Below are positions 1-8,059 of a stretch of 64,000 nt of DNA, in pieces. The first letter of the stretch is position 1; the number at the start of each line of letters is the position of its first letter. Both the position numbers and the translations under genes were made by a program. The notes below the pieces were generated by a model. That model was not told the DNA's origin. It worked only from the letters and a program-made list of their open reading frames with translations, and searched no databases. This DNA comes from Streptomyces collinus (GTDB lineage: Bacteria > Actinomycetota > Actinomycetes > Streptomycetales > Streptomycetaceae): assembly GCF_031348265.1 (NCBI RefSeq), contig NZ_CP133771.1:2232001-2296000 (forward strand). The letters run 5' to 3'.

Positions 1-1984
1 GGCCGCCGGGGACGGTGCCGTCGGCGAGCCAGGCGGCGATGGTGTCGGGGTGGGCGGCCACGTCGATGCGGTGGCGTACGGCGATCAGGCGCAGGCCGGG
101 GTTGTCGCCGTCCTCGGTGCGGCGGATGAGGTCGCGGCACAGTTCGGAGAGGGTGGCGAGGGCGGCGGGCCGCTCGTCGGGGGCGAGGTAGCGGTCGGCG
201 ATGTAGGTGGAGGCGAAGGCGAGGACGCCTTGGACGATGGCGAGGTCCGTCTCCAGCGGGAGGTGGGCGCGGGCGGTCTCCAGGTAGGCGCCGGGGGCGA
301 GTTCGCCGTCGCGGACGGCGTCCCGCAGGGCGTTCCAGACGACCGCGCGGGTGAGCGGGCGGGGCAGGCCGGACAGGTCCTTGCGGACGGTCTCGAAGGA
401 TTCGGGGTCGAAGCGGACCTTGGCGTAGGTGAGGTCGCCGTCGTTGAGGAGGAGCAGGGCGGGGCGCTTCCCGATGGGGTGGGCGTCGGTCTGCGGGAGG
501 TCCAGGTGGAGGCTTTCGCGCAGGACGAGCTGCCCGCCGTCGTCGCCGAGGTCCCGGTCGTAGAGGCCGGCGGCGATGCGGTGCGGGCGGCTGCCGGCCC
601 GGTCGACGGTGAGGGCGCAGGTGCCGTGCTCGCCGGGGGTGATCCGCGGGGTGAGGGTGTCGACGCCGGTGGTGCGCAGCCAGGCGTCGGCCCAGGCGTG
701 GACGTCGCGGTCGGTGGCGCTCGCGAGGTTGTCGATGAAGTCGGCGAGGGTGGCGTTGGCGAACTTGTGCCGGGCGAAGTGGGTGTTGATGCCGGCGAGG
801 AAGTCCTTCTCGCCGAGCCAGGTGACCAGTTGCCGCAGTGCGCTGGCGCCCTTGGCGTAGGAGATGCCGTCGAAGTTGAGCAGGGCGGAGGCGGTGTCGT
901 CGACGGCCTCGGGGGCGACGGGGTGGGTGGAGGGGCGCTGGTCGGCGTCGTAGCCCCAGGACTTGCGGGTGACGCCGAAGTCGGTCCAGGTGTCGGTGAA
1001 GCGGGTGGCTTCGGTGAGGGTCTGGTAGCCCATGTACTCGGCGAAGGACTCGTTCAGCCAGATGTCGTCCCACCACTTGAGGGTGACGAGGTCGCCGAAC
1101 CACATGTGGGCCATCTCGTGGGCGATGACCATGGCGCGGGTCTGGCGTTCGGTGTCGGTGACGGCGGAGCGGTAGACGAACTCGTCGCGGAAGGTGACGA
1201 GGCCGGGGTTCTCCATGGCGCCGGCGTTGAACTCGGGGACGAATGCCTGGTCGTAGGAGTCGAACGGGTAGGGCTCGTCGAACTTCTCGTGGTAGCGGTC
1301 GTAGCACGCGCGGGTGACGTCGAGGAGTTCGTCGGCGTCGGCGTCCAGGTAGGGGGCGAGGGAGCGGCGGCAGTGCAGGCCGAAGGGCAGGCCGCGGTGT
1401 TCGGTACGCACGGAGTGCCAGGGGCCGGCGGCGACGGCGACGAGGTAGGTGGAGATGAGCGGTGTGGGGGCCGCTTTCCATACGCCGTCGGCCTGTTCGG
1501 TGATGCCGTTGGCGAGGACGGTCCAGTCCTGCGGGGCTTTCACCGACAGTTCGAAGACGGCTTTCAGGTCGGGCTGGTCGAAGGCGGCGAAGACCCGCTG
1601 GACGTCGTCCATGAACAGCTGGGTGTAGACGTAGGTCTCGCCGTCGGTGGGGTCGGTGAAGCGGTGCATGCCCTCGCCGGTACGGGAGTAGCGCATCCGG
1701 GCGTCCACGCGCAGTTCGTGCTCGCCTGCGGTGAGGCGGGGCAGGGCGAGCCGGTTGCCGTCCAGGGTTTCCGGGTCCAGGGGGTGTCCGTCGAGGGTGA
1801 CGGAGCGCAGCTCGGCGGGCTTGAGCTCGACGAAGGTGGTGCCGTCCGCACGGGCAGCGAACCTGATCAGGGTGCGGGAGTCGAAGGTCTCGTCTCCGCC
1901 GGTCAGGTCGAGTTCGATGGTGTAGCGGTGGACGTCGAGGAGCTCTGCTCGGGTCTGCGCTTCGTCGCGCGTCAGTACGGACAT
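1..1984 (-). CDS. pepN: Aminopeptidase N, M1 family (5' part; C-terminus outside window)
   Basis: Zinc aminopeptidase that removes N-terminal residues from peptides in the cytosol. The translated 661 residues begin MSVLTRDEAQTRAELL and contain the M1 exopeptidase motif GAMEN followed by HEMAH (H289, E290, H293) and the downstream zinc-ligand region NESFAEY. The family is usually about 850-870 aa, so roughly the last quarter lies before position 1. An in-frame ATG exists 9 nt upstream (1993); I chose 1984 because homologues I know begin MSVLT. The gene lies downstream of the response regulator on the same strand, with a gap of about 67 nt. Family assignment is certain from the motifs; substrate range is not visible. 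Confidence 0.95.
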   Translation of the reverse strand, partial: MSVLTRDEAQTRAELLDVHRYTIELDLTGGDETFDSRTLIRFAARADGTTFVELKPAELRSVTLDGHPLDPETLDGNRLALPRLTAGEHELRVDARMRYSRTGEGMHRFTDPTDGETYVYTQLFMDDVQRVFAAFDQPDLKAVFELSVKAPQDWTVLANGITEQADGVWKAAPTPLISTYLVAVAAGPWHSVRTEHRGLPFGLHCRRSLAPYLDADADELLDVTRACYDRYHEKFDEPYPFDSYDQAFVPEFNAGAMENPGLVTFRDEFVYRSAVTDTERQTRAMVIAHEMAHMWFGDLVTLKWWDDIWLNESFAEYMGYQTLTEATRFTDTWTDFGVTRKSWGYDADQRPSTHPVAPEAVDDTASALLNFDGISYAKGASALRQLVTWLGEKDFLAGINTHFARHKFANATLADFIDNLASATDRDVHAWADAWLRTTGVDTLTPRITPGEHGTCALTVDRAGSRPHRIAAGLYDRDLGDDGGQLVLRESLHLDLPQTDAHPIGKRPALLLLNDGDLTYAKVRFDPESFETVRKDLSGLPRPLTRAVVWNALRDAVRDGELAPGAYLETARAHLPLETDLAIVQGVLAFASTYIADRYLAPDERPAALATLSELCRDLIRRTEDGDNPGLRLIAVRHRIDVAAHPDTIAAWLADGTVPGG

Positions 1985-2051
1985 GCGAGACATGCTGCCT
2001 GATGGCGTCGGCGACGCACAGAGGCGGATCGGTACGTGCCCAATGTCCGGT

Positions 2052-2600
2052 CTACGTGCGGTCCTTTTCGAGTTCCCCGGCGTGCGCCCCCATGGGTCGC
2101 TGTGTCGGTACGCGCGCGTCGGGGTGCGGCAGGCCGGGGCGGGGGTGTGCGGCGGTCTCGGTGTGCTCCCCGGTGAGGGCGCGCAGGCGGCGCACTTCCC
2201 GTTCGAGGGCGAGGTGGCGCCGGTGGGCGTCGTAGAGGTAGCGGACCTTGGTGCGCAGGGCCCAGGGGTCGACGGGTTTCAGGACGAGGTCGGCGACGCC
2301 GAGGCCGAAGGCGGTGGTGGTCAGTTCGTGGTCGGCGCCGAAGCCGGTGAGCAGGATGACGGGGATGTGCTGGGTCTGTTCCACGCGCCGCATGTAGCGC
2401 ACGACCTCCAGTCCGCTGACGCCGGGCATGCGGACGTCGAGCAGGAGCAGGCCGACCTGGCCGCGCAGCACCTGTTTGAGTGCCTCGTCGCCGCTGGTGG
2501 CCCGGCCGAGCTGATAGCCCAGCGGGGCCAGGGCGCTCTCCAGCGCGTACAGCGTGTCCTCGTGGTCGTCGACGATGAGGATCCTGGTATCCGACGGCAT
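2052..2600 (-). CDS. Receiver-only response regulator
   Basis: A 182-aa protein with a complete CheY-like receiver: acidic pair D11/D12, phospho-acceptor D55 in LLLLDVRMPG, T85 and K108. No DNA-binding or enzymatic output domain follows. The C-terminal about 60 residues carry a predicted helix (LALEREVRRLRALTG) and then a disordered, Pro/His/Arg-rich tail. Its role is inferred to be signal transfer by protein-protein interaction. No histidine kinase gene is adjacent, so the partner is unknown. The region upstream of the ATG contains a perfect 12-bp palindrome at 2675-2686. Confidence 0.85.
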   Translation of the reverse strand: MPSDTRILIVDDHEDTLYALESALAPLGYQLGRATSGDEALKQVLRGQVGLLLLDVRMPGVSGLEVVRYMRRVEQTQHIPVILLTGFGADHELTTTAFGLGVADLVLKPVDPWALRTKVRYLYDAHRRHLALEREVRRLRALTGEHTETAAHPRPGLPHPDARVPTQRPMGAHAGELEKDRT

Positions 2601-2674
2601 GGCCCGACGCCCCTCCCTCGTGGAGGACCAGAGTAAGTCCGGGACGCTGACGGGGTGTGCTCGTCAGCTGACAT

Positions 2675-2686
2675 GCTGTGCACAGC
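2675..2686. promoter_or_regulatory. 12-bp perfect palindrome between chorismate mutase and the response regulator
   Basis: GCTGTGCACAGC, about 75 nt upstream of the response regulator start and nested in a larger CATGCTG/CAGCATG inverted repeat. It could be an operator for the regulator gene or part of a termination hairpin for chorismate mutase. No run of T follows. Confidence 0.3.
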
Positions 2687-2739
2687 GCAGCATGCCGCGT
2701 GCGGGCCGCCGTGTCACTCCCCCCGGGGCGTGCGTGAGG

Positions 2740-3090
2740 TCAGTTGGCGCCGGTGGCGGAGCCGTTGAGCGTCTCGTCCGCGATGCGCTCGTGGTGGCGG
2801 ATGACCTCGGCGACGATGAAGTTGAGGAACTTCTCGGCGAAGGCCGGGTCGAGCTTGGCGTTTTCGGCCAGGGAGCGCAGCCGGGCGATCTGGCGGGCCT
2901 CGCGGGCCGGGTCGGCGGGCGGCAGCTGGTGCCGGGCCTTGAGGTGGCCGACCTGCTGGGTGGCCTTGAAGCGCTCGGCGAGCATGTGGACGACGGCCGC
3001 GTCGATGTTGTCGATGCTGTCGCGCAGCCGGGCGAGCTCTTCGCGGACGGCGGGGTCGGCGTCGGGGGAACCGGTGTTGCTGGTGGTCAT
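2740..3090 (-). CDS. Chorismate mutase, monofunctional AroQ type
   Basis: A 116-aa all-helical AroQ-fold enzyme that converts chorismate to prephenate on the route to Phe and Tyr. The pattern LRDSIDNID, LAERF, HLKAR supplies the expected active-site basic residues R23, R40 and K51 (by analogy with the E. coli enzyme). No prephenate dehydratase or dehydrogenase domain is fused and no signal peptide is present, so this is a stand-alone cytosolic mutase. The start is ATG. It lies 20 nt downstream of the acetyltransferase gene on the same strand, so the two may be co-transcribed. Confidence 0.88.
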   Translation of the reverse strand: MTTSNTGSPDADPAVREELARLRDSIDNIDAAVVHMLAERFKATQQVGHLKARHQLPPADPAREARQIARLRSLAENAKLDPAFAEKFLNFIVAEVIRHHERIADETLNGSATGAN

Positions 3091-3110
3091 GGGGCGTCAG
3101 CCTACGGGGA

Positions 3111-3587
3111 TCACGCGGGGTGGCCGCCGGCCGTCTCATCCTTCGGCGGTGAGAGTCGTTTGTGGAAGTAGATGTCCTCGTGGCCGCCGGGGACGCCCCG
3201 GATGCGGGCCCGTTCCTTGAAGCCGAGCGTCGGGTAGAAGGCGGGTGCCTGGAAGCTGTACGTGGAGACGATCATGTCGGTGCAGCCGCGCCGGGCCGCC
3301 TCGGCCTCCGCCGCGCGCATCAGCCGGCTTCCCCAGCCGGAGTGGCGCCGGCCCTCCCGGATCCAGAGCATGTCCACGGAGCACAGGGTGCCCCAGGTCC
3401 AGGCGGTGAGCCCGCCGACGAGGTCGCCGGTGTCGTCGGTGACGCGGACGGAGAGGGGTTCGGTGACGGCGCCGCCGGCTGCGGCGGTGTTGAGGGCGGT
3501 CAGCTCCTCGTCGAGCCGTTTTTCGAGGTCGTCGTCCTGGCCGCCCACCCGGAGCGAGGCGGCGACGGTGTGCTGTTCGCTGGTCAC
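3111..3587 (-). CDS. GNAT-family N-acetyltransferase
   Basis: A 158-aa acetyl-CoA-dependent acetyltransferase. The pyrophosphate-binding motif A is recognisable as RRHSGWGSRLMRAAEAEA around residues 78-95, and a C-terminal YPTLGFKERARI segment matches the usual GNAT beta4-alpha4-beta5 end. The start is GTG. The substrate cannot be deduced. The next gene downstream on the same strand is chorismate mutase, 20 nt away. Confidence 0.85.
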   Translation of the reverse strand: MTSEQHTVAASLRVGGQDDDLEKRLDEELTALNTAAAGGAVTEPLSVRVTDDTGDLVGGLTAWTWGTLCSVDMLWIREGRRHSGWGSRLMRAAEAEAARRGCTDMIVSTYSFQAPAFYPTLGFKERARIRGVPGGHEDIYFHKRLSPPKDETAGGHPA

Positions 3588-3620
3588 GGCGCGGATTCTG
3601 CCGGAGGTGCCGGGGGGTGA

Positions 3621-3710
3621 CGACTGGTTTTCGCCGTCCGTGCGCCCGTCCGCCGCGAGGGGGCGGCGACCGGCTTTCGCCGTCTGCGCGCCGGTCCGCG
3701 AGGGGGCTCG
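3621..3710. repeat. Imperfect tandem duplication of about 46 bp
   Basis: Two adjacent copies of a unit starting near GACTGGTTTTCGCCGTC (3622) and GACCGGCTTTCGCCGTC (3668), each continuing to a GCGAGGGGGC block. It occupies most of the intergenic space between the divergent acetyltransferase and HExxH genes, so it may duplicate promoter or operator elements. Confidence 0.5.
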
Positions 3711-3757
3711 TCCTCGTACAGTGGAACCGGGTTCCGGGGCGTCCTTGGGGGTGAGGC

Positions 3758-4645
3758 GTGGCGAGCGACGGGCCGGTCGAGCACGGTTACCCGCATCTGG
3801 AGACGGTGCGGGCCGCCATCACGGCGCTGTACAAGCGGCTGTCGTACGACACCGTCCGGACGTTCGAGACCAGCGTGCTCCCCGTCGACGTGGCGTTCTG
3901 CGACACCGACGACCTGTATCTGGGGGCGCAGCGGGTGGCGCACGAGCTGGTGCGGCACTACCGGCTGCCGGATGCCCGGCTGATCGTGAGTTTCCGGGAG
4001 ATGCGGCACGCGGCGAACGTGGAGCTGGCGGCGGGGCCGGAGTACTTCGTGGAGCTGAACGACCGGTTCCGTACGCATCGGCGGGACATCGGGGCGGCCC
4101 TCGCGCACGAGGTGATGCACGTGTACCTGCATCGTCTGGACCTGTCCTTCCCGGGCGTCCGGGACAACGAGATCCTCACGGACACGGCGACGACGTATCT
4201 GGGCGCGGGGTGGCTGCTGCTGGACGCGTACCGGGAGGACGGGGCGTCGTCGCAGAAGCTGGGGTATCTCACGCCGGAGGAGTTCGGGTACGTGCTGGCC
4301 AAGCGGGCGCTGGCCTTCGGTGAGGACCCGTCGGTGTGGTTCACCAGTGCGCAGGCGTACACGGCGTACGTGAAGGGGATGGAGCTGGCCCGCCTCGACG
4401 AGCGGCAGCCGCCGCTGACGGCGGCGGGTTGGGCGGGGCGCCGGCGGTACGCCCGGGACCGGCGGCACGGGTCGTCGGGTCCGCCGCAGCCGGGCGTGCG
4501 GTACGCGTTCTCCCCTGACGGGGGCGGGCGGTTGCGGGTGTCGTTCCCCTGCCCCACGTGCCACCAGCGGATCAGGGTGCCGGTACGGGGCCGGGTCCGG
4601 GCCCGGTGCGCGCTGTGCCGCAGCGTGCTGGAGTGCGACACGTAG
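3758..4645 (+). CDS. Putative HExxH metallopeptidase with C-terminal zinc ribbon
   Basis: A 295-aa soluble protein I cannot assign to a named family. It contains HEVMH (H117, E118, H121) with a further H125 and a downstream NEILTD segment (E138, D142) that could supply the third zinc ligand, as in compact gluzincin-type peptidases. The C-terminal 30 residues carry a four-cysteine zinc ribbon (C265, C268, C284, C287), and the linker is basic and Gly/Arg-rich. There is no signal peptide or membrane segment, so it should act in the cytosol. The ribbon suggests recruitment to nucleic acid or another protein, reminiscent in layout of SprT-type proteases (inference only). GTG start with GGTGAGG just upstream. 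It converges on qcrB with a 39-nt gap. Confidence 0.75.
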   Translation: MASDGPVEHGYPHLETVRAAITALYKRLSYDTVRTFETSVLPVDVAFCDTDDLYLGAQRVAHELVRHYRLPDARLIVSFREMRHAANVELAAGPEYFVELNDRFRTHRRDIGAALAHEVMHVYLHRLDLSFPGVRDNEILTDTATTYLGAGWLLLDAYREDGASSQKLGYLTPEEFGYVLAKRALAFGEDPSVWFTSAQAYTAYVKGMELARLDERQPPLTAAGWAGRRRYARDRRHGSSGPPQPGVRYAFSPDGGGRLRVSFPCPTCHQRIRVPVRGRVRARCALCRSVLECDT

Positions 4646-4684
4646 GGCGGGCCGGGTGGGAGTTCACGCGCCCGGTCCCGGTCG

Positions 4685-6340
4685 TCAGTGCCGGTGATCG
4701 CCGCTGGTGATCTGCCGGTACTCCTCCACCGTCGGCTTCTCGATCCGCGCGTCGGGCCCGAACATGGCCTTGGCGAGGCGGGCTCGCAGTCGCTCGGAGC
4801 GCTTGACCTTGCGGCGGACGCCTCCCGCGTCGACCTCGCGCCCGACCTCGTACGGCGGGTTCTGCTCGTGCTGGGTGAGCGTGTGCAGCTCGGCCTGCGC
4901 GAGGGGCTCGTGGACCTCGATGTACTCGCCGGTCGGCAGCCGTTTGATGGTGCCGGTCTCCCGGCCGTGCAGGACTTTGGCGCGGTCGCGGCGCTGCAGG
5001 CCCATACAGATCTTCTTCGTGACGATGAACGCGGCGACCGGCAGCACGAACACGCCGATCCGCACGAACCAGGTGATCACGTTGATGGACAGATGCAGAT
5101 GGGTGGCGACGATGTCGTTGCCGCCGCCGATCAGCAGCACCCCGTACAGGGTCAGCCAGGCCACGCCGAGGCCGGTGCGCACGGGTGCGTTGCGCGGCCG
5201 GTCGAGGATGTGGTGCTCGCGTTTGTCGCCGGTGATCCAAGCCTCGATGAAGGGGTAGAGGCCGAGCGCGAGCAGGATCAGGGGGAAGAGGGAGAAGGGA
5301 ATGAACACGCCGAGGGCGAGGGTGTGGCCCCAGAGGTTGATCTCCCATCCCGGCATCACCCGGATCAGGCCTTCGGAGAAGCCGAGGTACCAGTCGGGCT
5401 GGGCGCCGGTGGTGACCAGGTCGGGGCGGTAGGGGCCGAAGGCCCACACGGGGTTGATCTGGGCGATCGCGCCCATCACCGTCAGGACGCCGAAGACGAG
5501 GAAGAAGAAGCCGCCGGCCTTGGCCATGTAGACCGGCAGGAAGGGCATCCCCACGACCGACCGCTCCTTGCGTCCGGGGCCCGGGAACTGGGTGTGCTTG
5601 TGGTAGAAGACCAGGATCAGGTGGGCGGTGACCAGGCCCAGCATGATCCCCGGCAGCAGCAGGATGTGGACGGGGTACAGCCGCGAGATGATGTCCTCGC
5701 CCGGGAACTCCCCGCCGAACAGGAAGAACGACAGGTACGTCCCGACGATCGGGATCGACAGGATGGCGCCCTGCGCGAAGCGGATGCCGGTGCCGGACAG
5801 CAGGTCGTCGGGGAGGGAGTAGCCGGTCAGGCCGGTGATGATGCCGAGCATCAGCAGGGTCCAGCCGAAGAGCCAGTTCAGCTCGCGCGGCTTGCGGAAG
5901 GCGCCCGTGAAGAACACCCGCATCATGTGCACCAGCATGCCGGTGATGAAGACCAGCGCCGCCCAGTGGTGGATCTGCCGGATGAGCAGCCCGCCGCGCA
6001 CGTCGAAGCTGATGTCCAGCGTGGACTCGAACGCCCTGCTCATCAGGACGCCGTTGAGTTCCGTGTAGGAGCCGTTGTAGACGACCTCCTGCATGCTGGG
6101 CTCGAAGAACAGGGTGAGGTAGACGCCGGTGAGGATCAGCACGACGAAGCTGTAGAGGGTGACCTCGCCCAGCATGAAGGACCAGTGGTCCGGGAAGACC
6201 TTGCGCATGTTGGCCTTGGCCAGGGCGTAGAGCCCGAGCCGCCCGTCCGCCCAGTCGGCGAGCTGCTCGCCCTTGCCCGCGGGCGGCCTCCGGTGGGCGG
6301 AGTCCGTCCCGTACACCCGTCGTGCGCCGTCGTCGCCCAT
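4685..6340 (-). CDS. Cytochrome b subunit, QcrB-type, without qcrA/qcrC partners
   Basis: A 551-aa polytopic membrane protein of the cytochrome bc1 cytochrome b family. The two b hemes should be held by H124/H138 (spacing 14) and H225/H240 (spacing 15, the b6-like spacing found in actinobacteria). The Qo-site motif appears as PDWY in QPDWYLGFSEGLIRVMP. The hydrophilic C-terminal extension of about 110 residues resembles actinobacterial QcrB. The canonical gene lies in a qcrCAB operon next to ctaE; here there is no cytochrome c or Rieske gene. It is therefore probably a second, orphan copy. Neighbours are an HExxH protein (convergent) and a VWA protein. The start is ATG at 6340; a longer reading frame upstream lacks the family pattern. 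Confidence 0.9.
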   Translation of the reverse strand: MGDDGARRVYGTDSAHRRPPAGKGEQLADWADGRLGLYALAKANMRKVFPDHWSFMLGEVTLYSFVVLILTGVYLTLFFEPSMQEVVYNGSYTELNGVLMSRAFESTLDISFDVRGGLLIRQIHHWAALVFITGMLVHMMRVFFTGAFRKPRELNWLFGWTLLMLGIITGLTGYSLPDDLLSGTGIRFAQGAILSIPIVGTYLSFFLFGGEFPGEDIISRLYPVHILLLPGIMLGLVTAHLILVFYHKHTQFPGPGRKERSVVGMPFLPVYMAKAGGFFFLVFGVLTVMGAIAQINPVWAFGPYRPDLVTTGAQPDWYLGFSEGLIRVMPGWEINLWGHTLALGVFIPFSLFPLILLALGLYPFIEAWITGDKREHHILDRPRNAPVRTGLGVAWLTLYGVLLIGGGNDIVATHLHLSINVITWFVRIGVFVLPVAAFIVTKKICMGLQRRDRAKVLHGRETGTIKRLPTGEYIEVHEPLAQAELHTLTQHEQNPPYEVGREVDAGGVRRKVKRSERLRARLAKAMFGPDARIEKPTVEEYRQITSGDHRH

Positions 6341-6441
6341 GCGTCGTCGCCTCCCCGTCGGATCCTTCCCAGCGTGGCACGGCGTCGTGGTCGTGCAAAC
6401 GGGGCGAGGGGAGGGTTCGGCCAAGGGGACCAGCGGCCGGC

Positions 6442-7176
6442 TCAGCGAGCGGTGGGCTCCCGCACGATCCCCTGTGCCCGTGCGGCCACGAGCCACTTCG
6501 GGAACTCGCCGACCAGCCGGTCGTACAGCTCGGCGTCCGACACCTTCCGCGGGTCCTCCCCCGCGTGGAAGAACCCGGCGTTGTCGACGGTCCGCTTGCC
6601 CGGTACGGCCAGCTCGTCGAGCTTGCGCAGGAAGTCGAACTGCTTGCTGCCCGGGTCGCCGAACCCGATGAACTGCCAGAACAGCGGCAGTCTCGCGGCC
6701 TTGCACAGGTACCGCTCCGCGGCGAGCTTGTTGATCGGCCCGCCGTCGGTCTGGAACACGACCAGGGCGGGCTCGGCCGTCCCGCTGTCGAGGTAGTGGT
6801 CGATCACGGCGTCCATGGCCAGGTGGTAGGCGGTCTTGCCCATGTGGCCGAGCCCGGACACGATCCGCTCGATCCTGCCCTGGTGGCCGGCGAGCGCGAT
6901 GTCGGTGACGGCGTCGACGTCCGTGGAGAAGAACACCACGGGCACGGTGCCGTCGTCGTCCAGGTGCGCGGACAGGCCGAGCACCCGGTCGGCCAGCGCC
7001 TGGACGCTGCCGTCCTTGTAGTAGGGCTTCATGGAGCCGGAGTAGTCGACGACGAGGTAGACCGCGGCCCGCAGTCCGTCGAGGCCGTGCTGGGTGAGGG
7101 ACACCCCGGCGCTCTTGTAGAGGTTCACCAGCGCGGGAGCGGTCTCCTGGACCTTGCTCAGACTGATCGCGACCAT
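6442..7176 (-). CDS. VWA-domain protein (TerF/TerY-like)
   Basis: A 244-aa cytosolic protein built around a von Willebrand A domain. The metal-ion-dependent adhesion site is visible as VDYSGSM (DxSxS) followed by the second-half motifs GKTAYH and FQTDGG. Such proteins in Streptomyces usually begin MVAISLSKV, as here, and occur with tellurium-resistance-type proteins, though no TerD gene is in this window. I chose the ATG at 7176 rather than 7185 because GAGAGG is 9 nt upstream of 7176 but abuts 7185. It starts 13 nt after the stop of the ABC ATPase upstream, so the two probably form one transcript. A decayed second copy lies at 15124-15352. Confidence 0.85.
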   Translation of the reverse strand: MVAISLSKVQETAPALVNLYKSAGVSLTQHGLDGLRAAVYLVVDYSGSMKPYYKDGSVQALADRVLGLSAHLDDDGTVPVVFFSTDVDAVTDIALAGHQGRIERIVSGLGHMGKTAYHLAMDAVIDHYLDSGTAEPALVVFQTDGGPINKLAAERYLCKAARLPLFWQFIGFGDPGSKQFDFLRKLDELAVPGKRTVDNAGFFHAGEDPRKVSDAELYDRLVGEFPKWLVAARAQGIVREPTAR

Positions 7177-7189
7177 GGCCCGCATCCTC

Positions 7190-7921
7190 TCACTCTTCGA
7201 CGACCACCCCGTCGCTCAGCTCCAGCACCCGGTCGGCCAGGCCGAGGAGTTGGGGGTCGTGGGTGGCGACGAGGGCCGTGACGCGCTCGCTGCGGACCAC
7301 GGCCCGCAGCAGCTCCATCACCGCCAGGCCGGTGGCGGCGTCGAGCTGGCCGGTCGGCTCGTCGGCGAGCAGCAGGGCCGGCCGGTTGGCGAGGGCCCGG
7401 GCGATGGCGACCCGCTGCTGCTGTCCGCCGGACAGCTCGGCGGGCCGCTGCGTCTCATGGCCGGCCAGTCCCACCAGGGCCAGCAGCAGCGCCACCCGTT
7501 CCTCGCGTTCGCGCGGCTCGGCCCGGCGCAGCCGCAGCGGCACGCCCACGTTCTCGGCGGCGGTGAGGATGGGGATGAGCCCGAAGGACTGGAAGACGAA
7601 ACCGATCCGGTCGCGGCGCAGTGCCAGCAGCTCGCTCTCGCCGAGCGCCGACAGGTCGGTGCCGCCCACGACGACCCGGCCGCTCTGCGGGGTGTCGAGG
7701 CCGCCGATCAGATGGAGCAGCGTCGACTTGCCGGAGCCCGAACGGCCCTTGAGCGCGACCAGTTCCCCGCTGCGGACGGTGAAGGAGGCGCCGCGCAGCG
7801 CGTGTACGGCGGCGGCCCCCGTGCCGTAGGAGTGGTGCAGGTCCTCCACCCGCAGCATCGGCCCACCGGACGCGTCGTCGGCGAGGGCGGCGCCGGTTCC
7901 CGGACTGGTGTTCTCGGTCAT
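7190..7921 (-). CDS. ABC transporter ATP-binding protein (MacB/LolD type)
   Basis: A 243-aa ATPase of the MacB/LolD/FtsE class that pairs with FtsX-like permeases. Walker A is GRSGSGKS (59-66), the Q-loop is FVFQSFG, the signature is LSGGQQQRVAIARAL, and Walker B is LLLADEPTG followed by THD. It is transcribed divergently from the two large permeases at 8060 and 11397, with which it may work, and is followed by the VWA gene. ATG at 7921 gives the usual N-terminal length; an in-frame ATG at 7957 would add 12 residues. The second ATPase at 14126 belongs to the same class, so this cassette has two ATPases for two permeases. Confidence 0.88.
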   Translation of the reverse strand: MTENTSPGTGAALADDASGGPMLRVEDLHHSYGTGAAAVHALRGASFTVRSGELVALKGRSGSGKSTLLHLIGGLDTPQSGRVVVGGTDLSALGESELLALRRDRIGFVFQSFGLIPILTAAENVGVPLRLRRAEPREREERVALLLALVGLAGHETQRPAELSGGQQQRVAIARALANRPALLLADEPTGQLDAATGLAVMELLRAVVRSERVTALVATHDPQLLGLADRVLELSDGVVVEE

Positions 7922-8059
7922 CACCGCATCCCATACGGAAGCGGTCCGCATGGTCAAGAGCCGGACGACCCGCGTTCGAACTCATGTGCCGTGCAGCGAA
8001 CTCCGTGATATGCATGCCGGGTTGGGGGATCTGAGGCTCGCGCATCGGGTGGGGGAAGA

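Noticed and set aside
50..2002. 650-codon open frame on the plus strand
   Set aside because: Antisense shadow of pepN; Val/Gly-rich composition typical of high-GC opposite frames and no family motif.
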